Source: Hexactinellida sp. DTS-2022 (Eukaryota; Porifera; Hexactinellida). Taken from it: a stretch of DNA of 64,000 nucleotides. Positions 53,312 to 63,710 of this stretch are shown piece by piece. The translations under genes were made by a program, and so were the position numbers. The stretch is taken from positions 1,426,001-1,490,000 of the forward strand of contig JAPNXP010000009.1 in NCBI GenBank assembly GCA_028753945.1, written 5' to 3'. The notes under the pieces are model-generated. The model saw only the letters and a list, made by a program, of their open reading frames with translations, was not told the DNA's origin and did no database searches. Every line of letters starts with the position of its first letter. Position 1 is the stretch's first letter.

Positions 53312-55717
53312 ATGGAACAAATGGAATATAAGTATTGGAATGCCTTAGATCACATTCCCATTAACACTCGAATCCAATTCGTAACAATGATGGAAGAATA
53401 TGTAAGCCAAATTCCAAAGGGAGATGAGATCTTACTGAGAGAACACTACCTTCCAATCACAAAAATTCATATGAGAATGCGAACAACTCTTTCTGGAATT
53501 GCTAAGACAGATGATCAAGTGTTAGAAGACGCAGTGAGAGAACGGTGTGTTGATGTTCCTGAGAAGCGAATCAAAAGGATAATCAGCATTCTAGATAAGA
53601 TTCTAAAGTACAGTGGGCCTCGCGTATTTGAAATGATGACACATAAGAAGTCGGGTCGATTACATAGTGGTATTTGTGTACCAGGTAGTAACTGTCACTA
53701 TACGAAGGAATTCATGATGCATTGGATTTCATTATTTTCAAAAGATAGCCAACCACAGGAACGTGAGGATGACATTTACTTTGATCTAGATGTCCATACC
53801 TATGACCACCTGAGTGCTACCAAGGTTATATCTCCTATCGATCTCCGTACTTACACACAAATGAAAATAATAGAACTGGTCCCAGGAATAGTTAATACAA
53901 ATAAAGTGATATACTGTACTCTGGTAGTTGAGGGATACACCATGGGATCTTTCCACACAGCTGTTGAAGATGATTTCGGACAGTGTGCTAAGCTGTGCAT
54001 CTTCAATATAAATCCTGAATTACAGAATTCTCTAAAGAAAGGTGTGAGGATAGCCATTGCAAACCCTTATTACAAACTTGGGACAGTCGATGATTACTAT
54101 TTTATTAGAATGGATTCTCCAGAAGAGATTATAGTAATAATTTATAATCAAGAAGATTTATATTTGAATCAATCAAGCGAAGATCACAAACTTGAAGGAA
54201 ATAAATACTTCAAAGCTGGTGAATACTCCAAAGCAGTTTCTTGCTACACTATTGCTATTGCGAAAGATTTTTCTAACCCAGTGTATTTGAGCAATCGGGC
54301 TCTATGCTACCTAAAGTTAGATTCGTTTGAAGCCGCTCTCCAAGACGCAGAAGCAGCGGTCAGCCTGGATCCCAGCACACACAAGTACCAGTACAGACTG
54401 GCTATGGCCTGGTCTGCATTGGGGGATCATCAGAAGAGTGTAGAAATCCTGGAGACGATGCAAGCTAATTCTGAATGCTTAGCTTTTCTGAGTAAAGAGA
54501 AAAAGCTACTCAACAACAGTCGGGGAATATTCAATTTCGATGAAATGGCTCAAAAGGCGAGGCGAGGAGAAGAACTGGAAATAACAGACTTTATTGGTCC
54601 TATTATAATCGACAAATCTCGTAAACATGGACATGGAGTATTTGCCACCCAGGATATTAAAAAAGGGGAATTGATTTGCGTCCAGAAAGCTATTGTTTGT
54701 TTAGAGCCAAAGGAGAGAGATCCCCTTAAAGATAAAGCAGAAATATGTATTTTTGCTGATCATATCAGTATTTCACATGCAAGGCTAATACCAAAGATGA
54801 ATCAATCTTTAATTGAAAAAATTGTTAAATCTAAATTGTTAGCGTTTCGATTATTCACTTTATACACAAAGCATTTGAACAGCGAACCGATCTCAATCGA
54901 GCTTTACAGTAGCAAGGGATACCAGTGTATTAGAGATAAAGAAAAGCCTGTGTATCAGATGCAACAGATAATAACTATTATTCAGAAAAACGCACTCTCT
55001 TACACCCATCCTGCTGACCCTCGTAATGTTGAGATGAACACACATGGTCTCTGGTTAATTCGCGCATTCTTTAACCATTCATGTCTCCCTAACTCATCAC
55101 TCACTTTCTACAAAGATGTTTGTGTTGTTCATGCAAATGTAAAGATTCCTAAAGGTACTGAGCTAACTGCTCCACGAATTTCAATTACTCAATTAAGTTT
55201 AGAAGAACGTCGTAATATACTTTTGAGTGAATGGGACTACATATGCGATTGTGAGCTCTGCGAATTCGAGTCAGATCCTAGAAACAAGAATGCGTTAGCA
55301 AGAGCTATTCTGCTGAGAGAGAGAGCTGACGAGCAAACTGAAGAGTCATACTATTCTGATTATCCTGCAACGCAAGATTTCCACTTCAAACTTTTAGATC
55401 AGGCATTCTCTCTTGCAGAAGAAATGAAATTAGGTCCCACTCGGTTCAACACAGCTGTGTGGCAAGCTATACACTTTTTAATTTCCCCAATTCCTGAGCC
55501 TAAAGACCATAAGAAGTTCCTTAGAGTTCTTAACCGAGCCAAATCTATTCTTTGTGATTACGAACTGGGGTATCAGCTTGCGGTTTGGAAAAGATGGAAG
55601 TCATTTCTTGAAACTTGTCAAGCTCCTCTTCCAGATGCTTGTGAAACTGAAGTTGAAGAAAATTTCAAACTATTGAGTTCTTATCGAAGCAACGTTCCTG
55701 CGAACATAACTAAATAA
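53312..55717 (+). CDS. TPR-SET domain protein, paralogue B
   Basis: 801 residues from the ATG at 53312. An in-frame ATG 39 bp upstream is not conserved in copy D, whose sequence lacks it, so the later start is preferred. Domain order is as in A: leader, beta module (VRIAIANPYYKLG), TPRs, SET (HGHGVFATQDIKKGEL, RAFFNHSCLPNSS), post-SET CDCELC. The SET tyrosine position reads GTELTAPRISI, so again no Tyr. The TPR block is nearly identical at the DNA level to those of A and C, although the C-terminal 350 residues are much more diverged from A. B is the parent of D. Confidence 0.88.
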   Translation: MEQMEYKYWNALDHIPINTRIQFVTMMEEYVSQIPKGDEILLREHYLPITKIHMRMRTTLSGIAKTDDQVLEDAVRERCVDVPEKRIKRIISILDKILKYSGPRVFEMMTHKKSGRLHSGICVPGSNCHYTKEFMMHWISLFSKDSQPQEREDDIYFDLDVHTYDHLSATKVISPIDLRTYTQMKIIELVPGIVNTNKVIYCTLVVEGYTMGSFHTAVEDDFGQCAKLCIFNINPELQNSLKKGVRIAIANPYYKLGTVDDYYFIRMDSPEEIIVIIYNQEDLYLNQSSEDHKLEGNKYFKAGEYSKAVSCYTIAIAKDFSNPVYLSNRALCYLKLDSFEAALQDAEAAVSLDPSTHKYQYRLAMAWSALGDHQKSVEILETMQANSECLAFLSKEKKLLNNSRGIFNFDEMAQKARRGEELEITDFIGPIIIDKSRKHGHGVFATQDIKKGELICVQKAIVCLEPKERDPLKDKAEICIFADHISISHARLIPKMNQSLIEKIVKSKLLAFRLFTLYTKHLNSEPISIELYSSKGYQCIRDKEKPVYQMQQIITIIQKNALSYTHPADPRNVEMNTHGLWLIRAFFNHSCLPNSSLTFYKDVCVVHANVKIPKGTELTAPRISITQLSLEERRNILLSEWDYICDCELCEFESDPRNKNALARAILLRERADEQTEESYYSDYPATQDFHFKLLDQAFSLAEEMKLGPTRFNTAVWQAIHFLISPIPEPKDHKKFLRVLNRAKSILCDYELGYQLAVWKRWKSFLETCQAPLPDACETEVEENFKLLSSYRSNVPANITK

Positions 55718-56099
55718 GTTAAATGACTAGTTACTTTTTGTAGTATTTTTGACATTTTATATTGTATATTTTTGCATAGTCTATTGCTCTTTTATTGTAC
55801 AATTCTGATATTTTTTTGGTATTTTATTATTTATTATGTTATTCCTCTTGTATTATCTTGGAATGGAGACTCCTATTTGCTATTTGGATAAACCAACTTA
55901 CATGAACAAAAGTCCACCGGTCTAGGTCAATCTACCTTGTCTTGAAATTTCAATTAATTTAGGCTAAATTGGTCATAATTATTTGACCATCTAGTTTGTC
56001 AAAATAGCAGATGAGCATAGCTATAACTTTATCACATTGACTCCAGAAGAAGGGGCCACCAAGGCCTGCTCGGCCAAAATGGGGTTTTAATGATCGCTG
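55718..56099. other. spacer after gene B
   Basis: About 380 bp: an AT-rich 3' flank of gene B running into the retroelement relic. No gene or repeat recognised. Confidence 0.4.
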
Positions 56100-58110
56100 T
56101 TGTGATCTCCTCCCTTGTCAATTGGCGGGGGGAACATGATTAGTATTCCCAGGTCTTCCATTTCAATGCGAAGGCGTTCACGGCCCGGCCTCCGGGTCTG
56201 GACGCTAACTCACAAATTTCTCAACCTGGTTGTTCAAGCGAGGGGCGAAAAGTCAACGTGTGGGGTCGGTAGAGGATTGCTCCGAAAACTTTCGGTCAGA
56301 GACGCCATTCGTGTTTATGTGCGTTCAATTGGCGGGATCTGTCGACGTAGCGAACTGTAGTGGTATTGTCCGCCGGGACCAAGACATGCGTTCTGGGAGT
56401 GGCAAATAACTTCACTCCAAATAAATTAGCTTTCAATTCTAAGAGGTTGATGTTAAGCGTCTTCTCTAGGGAGAAGCAGGCTCCCGAGGCTCGTTTCTCC
56501 TGGCAAGAGGCCCCCAGCCTGTTAGCGAGGCGTCGGTTTGGATAAGCAGGCTTATCACTGGAATCAGAAAAGGGCTGGAATTCCAATCTTCCGCCTTTGT
56601 CATCCACCAGGTGACGTTCGCCTGGGATGATTGGGAGAGAGAGATGGACATACTGATTGTAGTTGTTCGACACCAGGAGCGAACTGAAGGGCTCGATAGA
56701 ATAAAGGAGCTATTGGGATAGCTATTTTGGTAAAGCTCAGCAATCCGACCTGTGCTGATATTTCTCTGGCTGAGCCGCCCCTTGTGTGCTTTTCTCTGAC
56801 TCTCATATTTGATTTTGTCAGAGTTCGTTGGGGTACTCGTAGGAGCTTCCGGCGTGTGTCCATTATAGTTCCTAGGAAGTATATGGTTTGTTGGGGCGTG
56901 AGAATGAATTCTCCCAATTCACAATGAATCCCAGGTTCTATATGAACGAGATGGTAACATTGATATGAGCCGTCAGTATTGCCTTCCTGGTGTCCGTTAG
57001 CAGCATGTCGTCTAGGTATGCTACTATCTTGATCCCTTGGGATCGGAGATAGGAGAGGGGTCTCTTCAGCAGTTTTGTGAAGACGTATGGTGCCATGCTC
57101 AGGCCGAATGACATTGCCCGGTTCTGGAAAGTTTTTTCCTGCCAGAGATATTGGAAGAACATCGGGATTCCTTCCAAATTGCCACTGCGAGATAGGCATC
57201 CTTCAAATCTATTTTTGGCTGACGAGTTTCCCAAGGAAACTGAGTACTTTATACAATGCTGGCCCTCCATCTTGAAGTGGGGAGGGTTGAGATGTTTGTT
57301 CAGCGCTTTGAGATTTCGTATTAATCTCCATTGACCCGAGTTCTTGAGCCGGAGAAACAAGGGGTTAGAAAATATGGTTCTGTCGCGGAAATTTTGGTCC
57401 CCTTGGAAAATTGGTCCGGGGGGACCAAAATTTTCATGGAAATTTGGTCCTTCTGTGGAAAATGGGTCCTTCTGAGGTTTGTGTTTATTTATTTACCGTA
57501 TTTACTATAATAGTAGCCTAGGCGATTTTCGCCATATTGGGATCAAAATGTTTTATGAATAAGCCTGTCACTGGAAAATTGGGCCCCGAAAAATTGATCC
57601 GGGACCTAAACTCCATGGAAAACTGGTCCTAGGACCAATTTTCCATGGAATTTTGGTCCCCCCGGACCAATATTACGGGAAAAAATTGGTCCCCCGAACC
57701 AAATTTACCCGAAAAGATTAGTCTGGGGGACCAAAATTCCATGGAAAAATGGTCCTAGGACCTGTTTTCCATGGAATATTGGTCCCCCGGACCAATTTTT
57801 TCGGGGACCAATTTTCCAGTGACAGTTCCTCCACTGTCTCTATGGCTCCTATGACCAATAGGCGGTCGATCTCCTGGGTTGCTGTCAGATGTTGCTATGC
57901 GGTAGATATGCAATTGTGAGGCGGAGTTGTCGAGTATAGGTTCTGGGGGTCTCGCCTTTACGTAGTGCCGAATTTCGGGTTCAAGATGGATTAACTGCCA
58001 ATTGTTTTGAAAGGATAGTCGGGCTGCGTTCGGGGCGCCAATGTGGGGCGCATGAACTTCTTGAAGAGATCGTGAGGAGTTATTGCCTCCCGGGAGCATA
58101 TTTCCCCCCT
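56100..58110 (-). mobile_element. fossil DIRS-like retroelement (RT and RNase H parts)
   Basis: On the minus strand are pieces of a reverse transcriptase with the AYLDDM active-site box and the FGLSMAPYVF segment typical of DIRS elements, followed by an RNase H-like part (about 56300-56670). An upstream flank related to the region before the RT lies at 57820-58100. The copy is old and broken in several places and cannot be active. Palindrome array 5 lies inside it. No terminal repeats or tyrosine recombinase part were recognised, so the true ends are unknown. It lies in the duplicated TPR-SET region between B and C. Confidence 0.75.
57391..57823. repeat. palindrome array 5, inserted in the DIRS fossil
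   Basis: About 430 bp of the same family as array 1: TTGGTCC-GGGG-GGACCAA, TTTTCCATGGAAAA and TGGTCCTAGGACCA alternate at about 31-33 nt. Both edges carry related sequence (TCTGTCGCGGAAA at the left; the inverse of ACTGTCACTGGAAA at the right), suggesting inverted ends of a mobile unit. An internal TGTCACTGGAAAATTGGG near 57567 suggests two units. Confidence 0.85.
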
Positions 58111-59125
58111 CTTATCGTTGCCTTTGTGTGGGCTTGGCTTGGGATCAGTGTATTATACAGCCATTTGTAAATACGCTCCTAATCCTGGTCTGATCTAATT
58201 TCATACGTCTAAATCACAAATTATTGTTACCGTATAAGAGAAGGTTCCAAATTTTCGTGCTCCTAAATTCAAATTTTGCAAAAATTATGCTCCAGAAGGA
58301 GCGTCTCACGCTCCTGGATAATTCCTTGCTTGGGATACTGGTTTGGACGGTAATGCTGGTTCGTCCCACTGGGGCCGCTCCCCCAGTGGGACCCGTCCGA
58401 AAAAACTGGTTTGAGTTTTGGGATGTATCACCGTAGCCAGATGGTTTGGGCCGTTTGACATTAGGTGATTTGGATAATTTATCCAGTTGGGATTGTTCGT
58501 TATTAAAGTCGGTTGGGCCTTTGGGAGGTCAGCACAGACTGACCCGGTGATGCCCAGACTTGTAACGGCAAGTCCGCTGTTTTGAAGCGTCCCGCGCCAC
58601 CTCTCCGGCAACAAGGTGGTTACAGTACCTCCGGGTACTCCTGGCCCAGTGCCTGTTCCTATAATGGCTGCCTCATGGCAGCACGCTAACCCAATCACAA
58701 CTGCTCACTGAGACGCTTTCTGAGTTACGTTACCTGATACCACAGAGTGCCTGTCAGGAAATTCCTGCTGCATGAATGTTCTAACTGTGGCTCCTACCAC
58801 CGACAAAAATCCCGATTCCTGACACGCTCTCTTTGACTCGTCCAATTTAGTGGAGCGAAAATTCCACACAGAATTATTACTTAATTGTCACATTTGGCTA
58901 TAACTCACGCACCATTATAGCTAGAAAGTTGACTGTGTGGTTCAGAATCATAGCAGATACTAAAATTCCGAGCAAATCATATCAAAAACTGAATGGAAAT
59001 TTTAGAGACCAAAATCCTATCTTCAAGCCCGGAGGGCGGAGGGAGCCGGAGGGCGGGAATTCAAAAATTCTAAAGAGGGGTGATGCAAGATTTGATGGCC
59101 ATTTCAGTCGCAACATTGGTACGCC
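58111..59125. other. repeat-derived spacer of unclear origin
   Basis: About 1 kb of moderately GC-rich DNA upstream of the DIRS fossil. It has a strong CCCACTGGGGCCGCTCCCCC-type hairpin near 58365-58395 and GGAGGGCGGGA units near 59030-59060. Open frames here show no family signal. Confidence 0.4.
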
Positions 59126-59244
59126 ATTTGCAAATGTTCACACGTACAAATAGGCTGCAATAACAATTCAGAAAAAAAGTTGAGTGAAAATGCCGTAACT
59201 GGTGTAACGGCCTTGTATCAGTTGTATTGATATCCATAAGGGGG
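59126..59244. repeat. dispersed repeat abutting the duplication junction
   Basis: About 120 bp that matches 31408-31527 in inverted orientation (shared TGGATATCAATACA, CCGTTACACCAGTTACG, CAGCCTATTTGTA). It stops exactly where the copied EZH tail begins (59245), so the duplicated block is joined to this repeat. Confidence 0.82.
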
Positions 59245-59686
59245 TTGTCAGTGTTGAGCGGGAGTTGGATAGTTGATTGTTCTGAGCTGTTACAGGAAGT
59301 TAATATAGTTATATAATTTTATTTGTTTGCATCACTTAACGATTAATATAATTTCGATCCAATCCTCTGTACAAACTATCCATTTTAGCAACGCTTCTTT
59401 TGATTTTCTTAACTTAGGAAAATTACTCATAGTGCAAAGTTCTACAATCTATTTACTACTTCCAGTCTTTTCCCCTAAAGATTAAAAACTACATTTCAAA
59501 ATTTTATATTACCTTTCCATACAAACTCTTATTACTGAAGTCTGTTAATATTAATTATATGGTGTATATGACATGGTAATCAGGTAATGAGTCTCAACTC
59601 TCAAGCATGCGGGCTGGAAAAACAGGTTTTGAATCATAATTTAATAATATACAGTTTTTCATATTTTAACAAATGTATACATAAGG

Positions 59687-62620
59687 ATGGCACGAGTAGA
59701 AGATGAGGATGACTTGCGCTCTATTCCAATGGTAGAAGATTATATAAGTCAATTACCGATGGATGATCAGGCTATATTGACTGAGCACTACATACCAGTC
59801 AATAAAATTATTGAGGAAATACAAGCTACTCTCTCAGGAGCTTCTAAGACAAACGCAGAAGTGTTAGAAGACGCAGTACGGGAACGGTGCGTGGATGTTC
59901 CTGAGAAGCGAATCAGAAAGATTGTCAAGATTCTAACTAAGGCTATAGACTATATTCAACCTCGCATATTGGAGAAGATCTCTGGTAATAAATCTGGTCT
60001 TTTGCACAGTGGTATTTGTGTACCAGGTAGTAACTGTCACTATACAAAGGAATTCATGATGGATTGGATTTCATTATCTTCAAAAGCTAGCCAACCACAA
60101 GAACGTGAGGGTCACATTAAAATTAATCTGTTGAGCTATAATGCCTATGACCACCTGAGTGCTACCAAGGTTATATCTCCTATCGATCTCCGTAATTACA
60201 CACAAATGAAAATAATAGAATTGGTCCCAGGAATAGTTAATACAAATAAAGTGATATACTGTACTCTGGTAGATGATGGACACATCATGGGATCTTTCCA
60301 CACAGCTGTTGAAGATGATTTCGGACAGTGTGCTAAGCTGTGCATCTTCAATATAAATCCTGAATCCCAAAATATTCTGAAGAAGGATGTGAGGATAGCT
60401 ATTGCGAATCCTTATTACAAACTTGGGATGGATGATTACTATTTTATCAGAATGGAATGTCCAGCTAACATTATTCCAATTGAAAAAATAGATTTAACTT
60501 TAATTGAAAGCGAAGATCAAAAACTAAGAGGAAATAAATACTTCAAAGCTGGTGAATACTCCAAAGCAGTTTCTTGCTACACTATTGCTATTGCGAAAGA
60601 TTCTTCTACCCCAGTGTATTTGAGCAATCGGGCTCTATGCTACCTAAAGTTAGATTCGTTTGAAGACGCTCTCCAAGACGCAGAAGCAGCGGTCAGCCTG
60701 GATCCCAGCACACACAAGTACCAGTACAGACTGGCTATGGCCTGGTCTGCATTGGGGGATCATCAGAAGAGTGTAGAAATCCTGGAGACGATGCAAGCTA
60801 ATTCTGAATGCTTAGATTTTCTGAGTAAAGAGAAAAAGCTACTTAAAAACAGTCGGGGAATATTCGATTTCGATGAAATCACTCAAAAGGCGAGGCGAGG
60901 AGAAGAACTGGAAATAGCAGACTTTATCGGTCCAATAATAATTGACAAATCTCATAAAAGCGGACATGGAGTATTTTCTACCAGGGATATCAAGAAAGGA
61001 GAATTGATTTGCGTCCAGAAAGCTATTGTTCATCTAGACCCAAAGAGAGATCCCCCTAATGATGAAACAGATTTTATTTTTTTTGCTGATCAGATCAGTA
61101 TTTCACCGACAAATTCTTTGCAAAGGTTGAAACCAGTGTTGTAAATCAAATCAAATATTTCAAATATTTGATTTGATTTGATTTGATTTAAGAGAATTTG
61201 AATTCTCAAATGATTTGATTTGATTTGATTTGAAATTATTTGAATCCTCAAATGATTTGATTTGATTTGATTTGAAAATATTTGAATTCTCAAATGATTT
61301 GATTTGATTTGATTTGAAATTATTTCAAATCATTTTCAAATCATTTTCGAATCATTTTTCCAATCATTTTCAGATCATTTTCAAATAATATTCGGTAAAT
61401 CATTTTCAAATCGTTTCCAAATCGCTTTAGTATAATTTCACTTCATTTTCAATTCAATTTCAAATATATAAGATCATTTTCAAAATTTCTATACGTTTTG
61501 ACAGTGATTCAGAAATGATTTGAAAGTTTCAAATATTTCAAATATTTGATTTGATTTGATTTGAAATTATTTGAAATTTCAAATATTTGATTTGATTTGA
61601 ATTGAAATGATTTGAAATCTCAAATGATTTGAAATGATTTGATTTGAAATAATTTTAAATCTAAAATGATTTGATTTGATTTGATTTGAGAAAAAAAAAA
61701 TGATTTATTTACAACCCTGGTTGAAACTATCCTTGACCGATAAAATAGCTAAATCTAAACTGTCAGCGTTTCGATTTTTTATGTTATTTACAAAACGTAC
61801 CAACAGTGAACCAATTTCAATTGAGTTGTATCGAAGCAAAGGATATGAGTTGATTCGGGAGAAAGATAAGCCTCCATTTCAAATGGATGCATTAGTTACT
61901 TTAATTAAGGAAAATTCACAAGTATACTACCATCCAGATGATCCTCATAACGAAGAAATGTTTCTTACCGGATTGTGGCCAATTCGCGCTTTCCTTAATC
62001 ATTCATGTCTCGCTAACACTTTGCAAACTTATTACAAAGATGTTTGTATTATCCGCTCATTTGTTGACATTCCTAAAGGAACTGAACTAACTGCACAATT
62101 GGTTTCCATCTTTTTCAATATAGAAGAACGTCAGGCAAAGTTGAAAGAATGGGGCCTCTTTTGTGATTGTGGATTATGTGAATTTGAATCTGATCCTAAA
62201 AATAAGCCTTTATTAGATAAAGCTGTCCTTTTGAGGGAGCGAGCTGATAAACTCACTGACATTAAATTTAATCCTAATTACCCATTTATGCACGATGCTG
62301 AGTATGATCTTTTGAATGAAGCCTTCTCTCTAGCAGAAGAAATGAAGTTGGGTCCCACTCGATTCAACCTAGCCTTGTGGCAAGCTATGCAGTATATACT
62401 ATCTTCGAGTCCTCAACCTGGGGATCATAAAAGGTTGCTTGATTCTTTCTTTCGAGCGAAATCCTTTTTGTGTGATTTTGAAATACAGCATCAACGTGAT
62501 TTTTGGGATATATGGTGTTTATTCATCAGAATGTGTGAAGCTCCTCTGTCAAATGAGTGTAAGAATGAAATTCGAGAGAAAGACTATGTCATATCTAAAT
62601 ATCTAACTAACATACCTTAA
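59687..62620 (+). pseudogene. TPR-SET paralogue C, interrupted by a hAT MITE
   Basis: Same architecture as A. The first frame (59687-61144, 485 residues) covers the leader, beta module, TPRs and the start of SET (SGHGVFSTRDIKKGEL), then stops just inside a MITE. The rest of SET, with RAFLNHSCLANTL and CDCGLC, lies at about 61728-62620. MITE plus target duplication is 594 bp, a multiple of three, and no other stop is seen, so the insertion looks recent. The product would be a truncated TPR protein unless the MITE is spliced out. The N-terminal ~100 and C-terminal parts match A, while about residues 100-260 match B (HSGICVPGSNCHYTKEFMM), a mosaic that suggests gene conversion. Confidence 0.85.
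61134..61719. mobile_element. 586-bp hAT MITE inside the SET exon of gene C, exact 8-bp target duplication
   Basis: Starts CAGTGTTGTAAATCAAATCA and ends TGATTTATTTACAACCCTG. GTTGAAAC flanks both sides (61126-61133 and 61720-61727). The interior is almost wholly TTTGATTTGA / TCAAATCATTT repeats with AAATATTT palindromes, so it looks like simple sequence, but the ends and target duplication show a transposon. Gene A has the uninterrupted target at 50870. Confidence 0.93.
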
Positions 62621-63710
62621 TTTACGAGTGAGAATTATAGGTGCTTGCCACTTATTAACAATGAATTGGATGTTAGAATCGATACCCCGACACTTATTTA
62701 CTAATCATTTACTTTTTTAATAATTATTTATGCTCTTTTCACTTTCATAAGTGATTTTGATTAAAATACTTATTCCCATTAAAATTATTTTTATCTAGGT
62801 GCGCTCCAAAAATCCCTCTGGAGTCATTTTACATATACGTATACTCAATTGCTATGTGTGCGTGTGTGTGTTGAAATAATTGGTAATATTGAATATAATC
62901 TCGAATAGTTTTCAGTTAGTGCAGAACTGAAAATGCAGGTCCCTCCGCTTAATTCGGGTACGTTGGTTCTATGAAGTTTGCCTTGAATAACCGAAAACTG
63001 TTTAATTTACACAGTACGTATATGTATTGGGACTCATTGATTGCTCACAAGTCAAGAATACCATGTATCCTAATTAATCGGAGTCGACTTTACTATTTAA
63101 TAATCTTAGTTTATGCAATTACACCAGTGCTTCCAATAATCTGTAAGACACTCCGGTTTTCTATCTCCCTATGCTCTCATATGTTTGTTATACACATTAA
63201 CTCATAGCAATAAACTATCACAAATGTACAAATTGTACAGGCTCGAGTGCACCATATGAACATCGCATGACGGTGATGAATAAGTTGTATTAATAAAGTA
63301 GATTTTTATTCGTTTGTTTGTGCCCGGACTGTAATGAAGTGGTGGGGAATAGAAGCCGCTTTGTATTCGAGATAAGTTTAAAATTGGTTTGAAGTTTTGC
63401 ACGTACTAAGCCAAAGTAAGTTTGACTGCATTTTGTTTGAAAACTTTTAATATCAATTGAATTCAAATATTTTTATTATTTTAGTACTAGGTGGTTTATA
63501 TATTTGATATACTATATTATATTCTTAATTATTATTCTAATTTCTTTGTTTTTACTGTTTCTAGCGGATGGATAAGTTATAGCAGCCATTTCTGATTCGT
63601 GCTTGATAAGTAAAGATGGTTTGACTAAGTTATTGAGTGACAAGCTATATTTAATATGTATTTAATGAGTATATTTTATACGCTTGTTTGTCTTATTGAT
63701 AGTAGTAGAG
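62621..63710. other. C-D spacer
   Basis: About 1.1 kb, AT-rich, matching parts of the A-B spacer (51767-53311) but without the two pogo-like MITEs at 52435 and 52877. The last ~40 bp before gene D match the sequence just upstream of B. Confidence 0.6.

Larger units (their letters stand above)
48982..55717 (+). repeat. source copy of the tandem segmental duplication (EZH tail, gene A, gene B)
   Basis: Sequence from TTGTCAGTGTTGAGCGGGAG inside the last EZH exon through genes A and B recurs from 59245 to the window end in the same order and orientation. The offset is about 10.26 kb at the EZH tail, 10.30 kb at genes A/C and 10.40 kb at genes B/D. Confidence 0.92.

Noticed and set aside
61134-61719. 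Simple microsatellite expansion in gene C
   Set aside because: Inverted CAG..TTGTAAAT ends and an exact 8-bp target duplication show a hAT MITE, not slippage alone.
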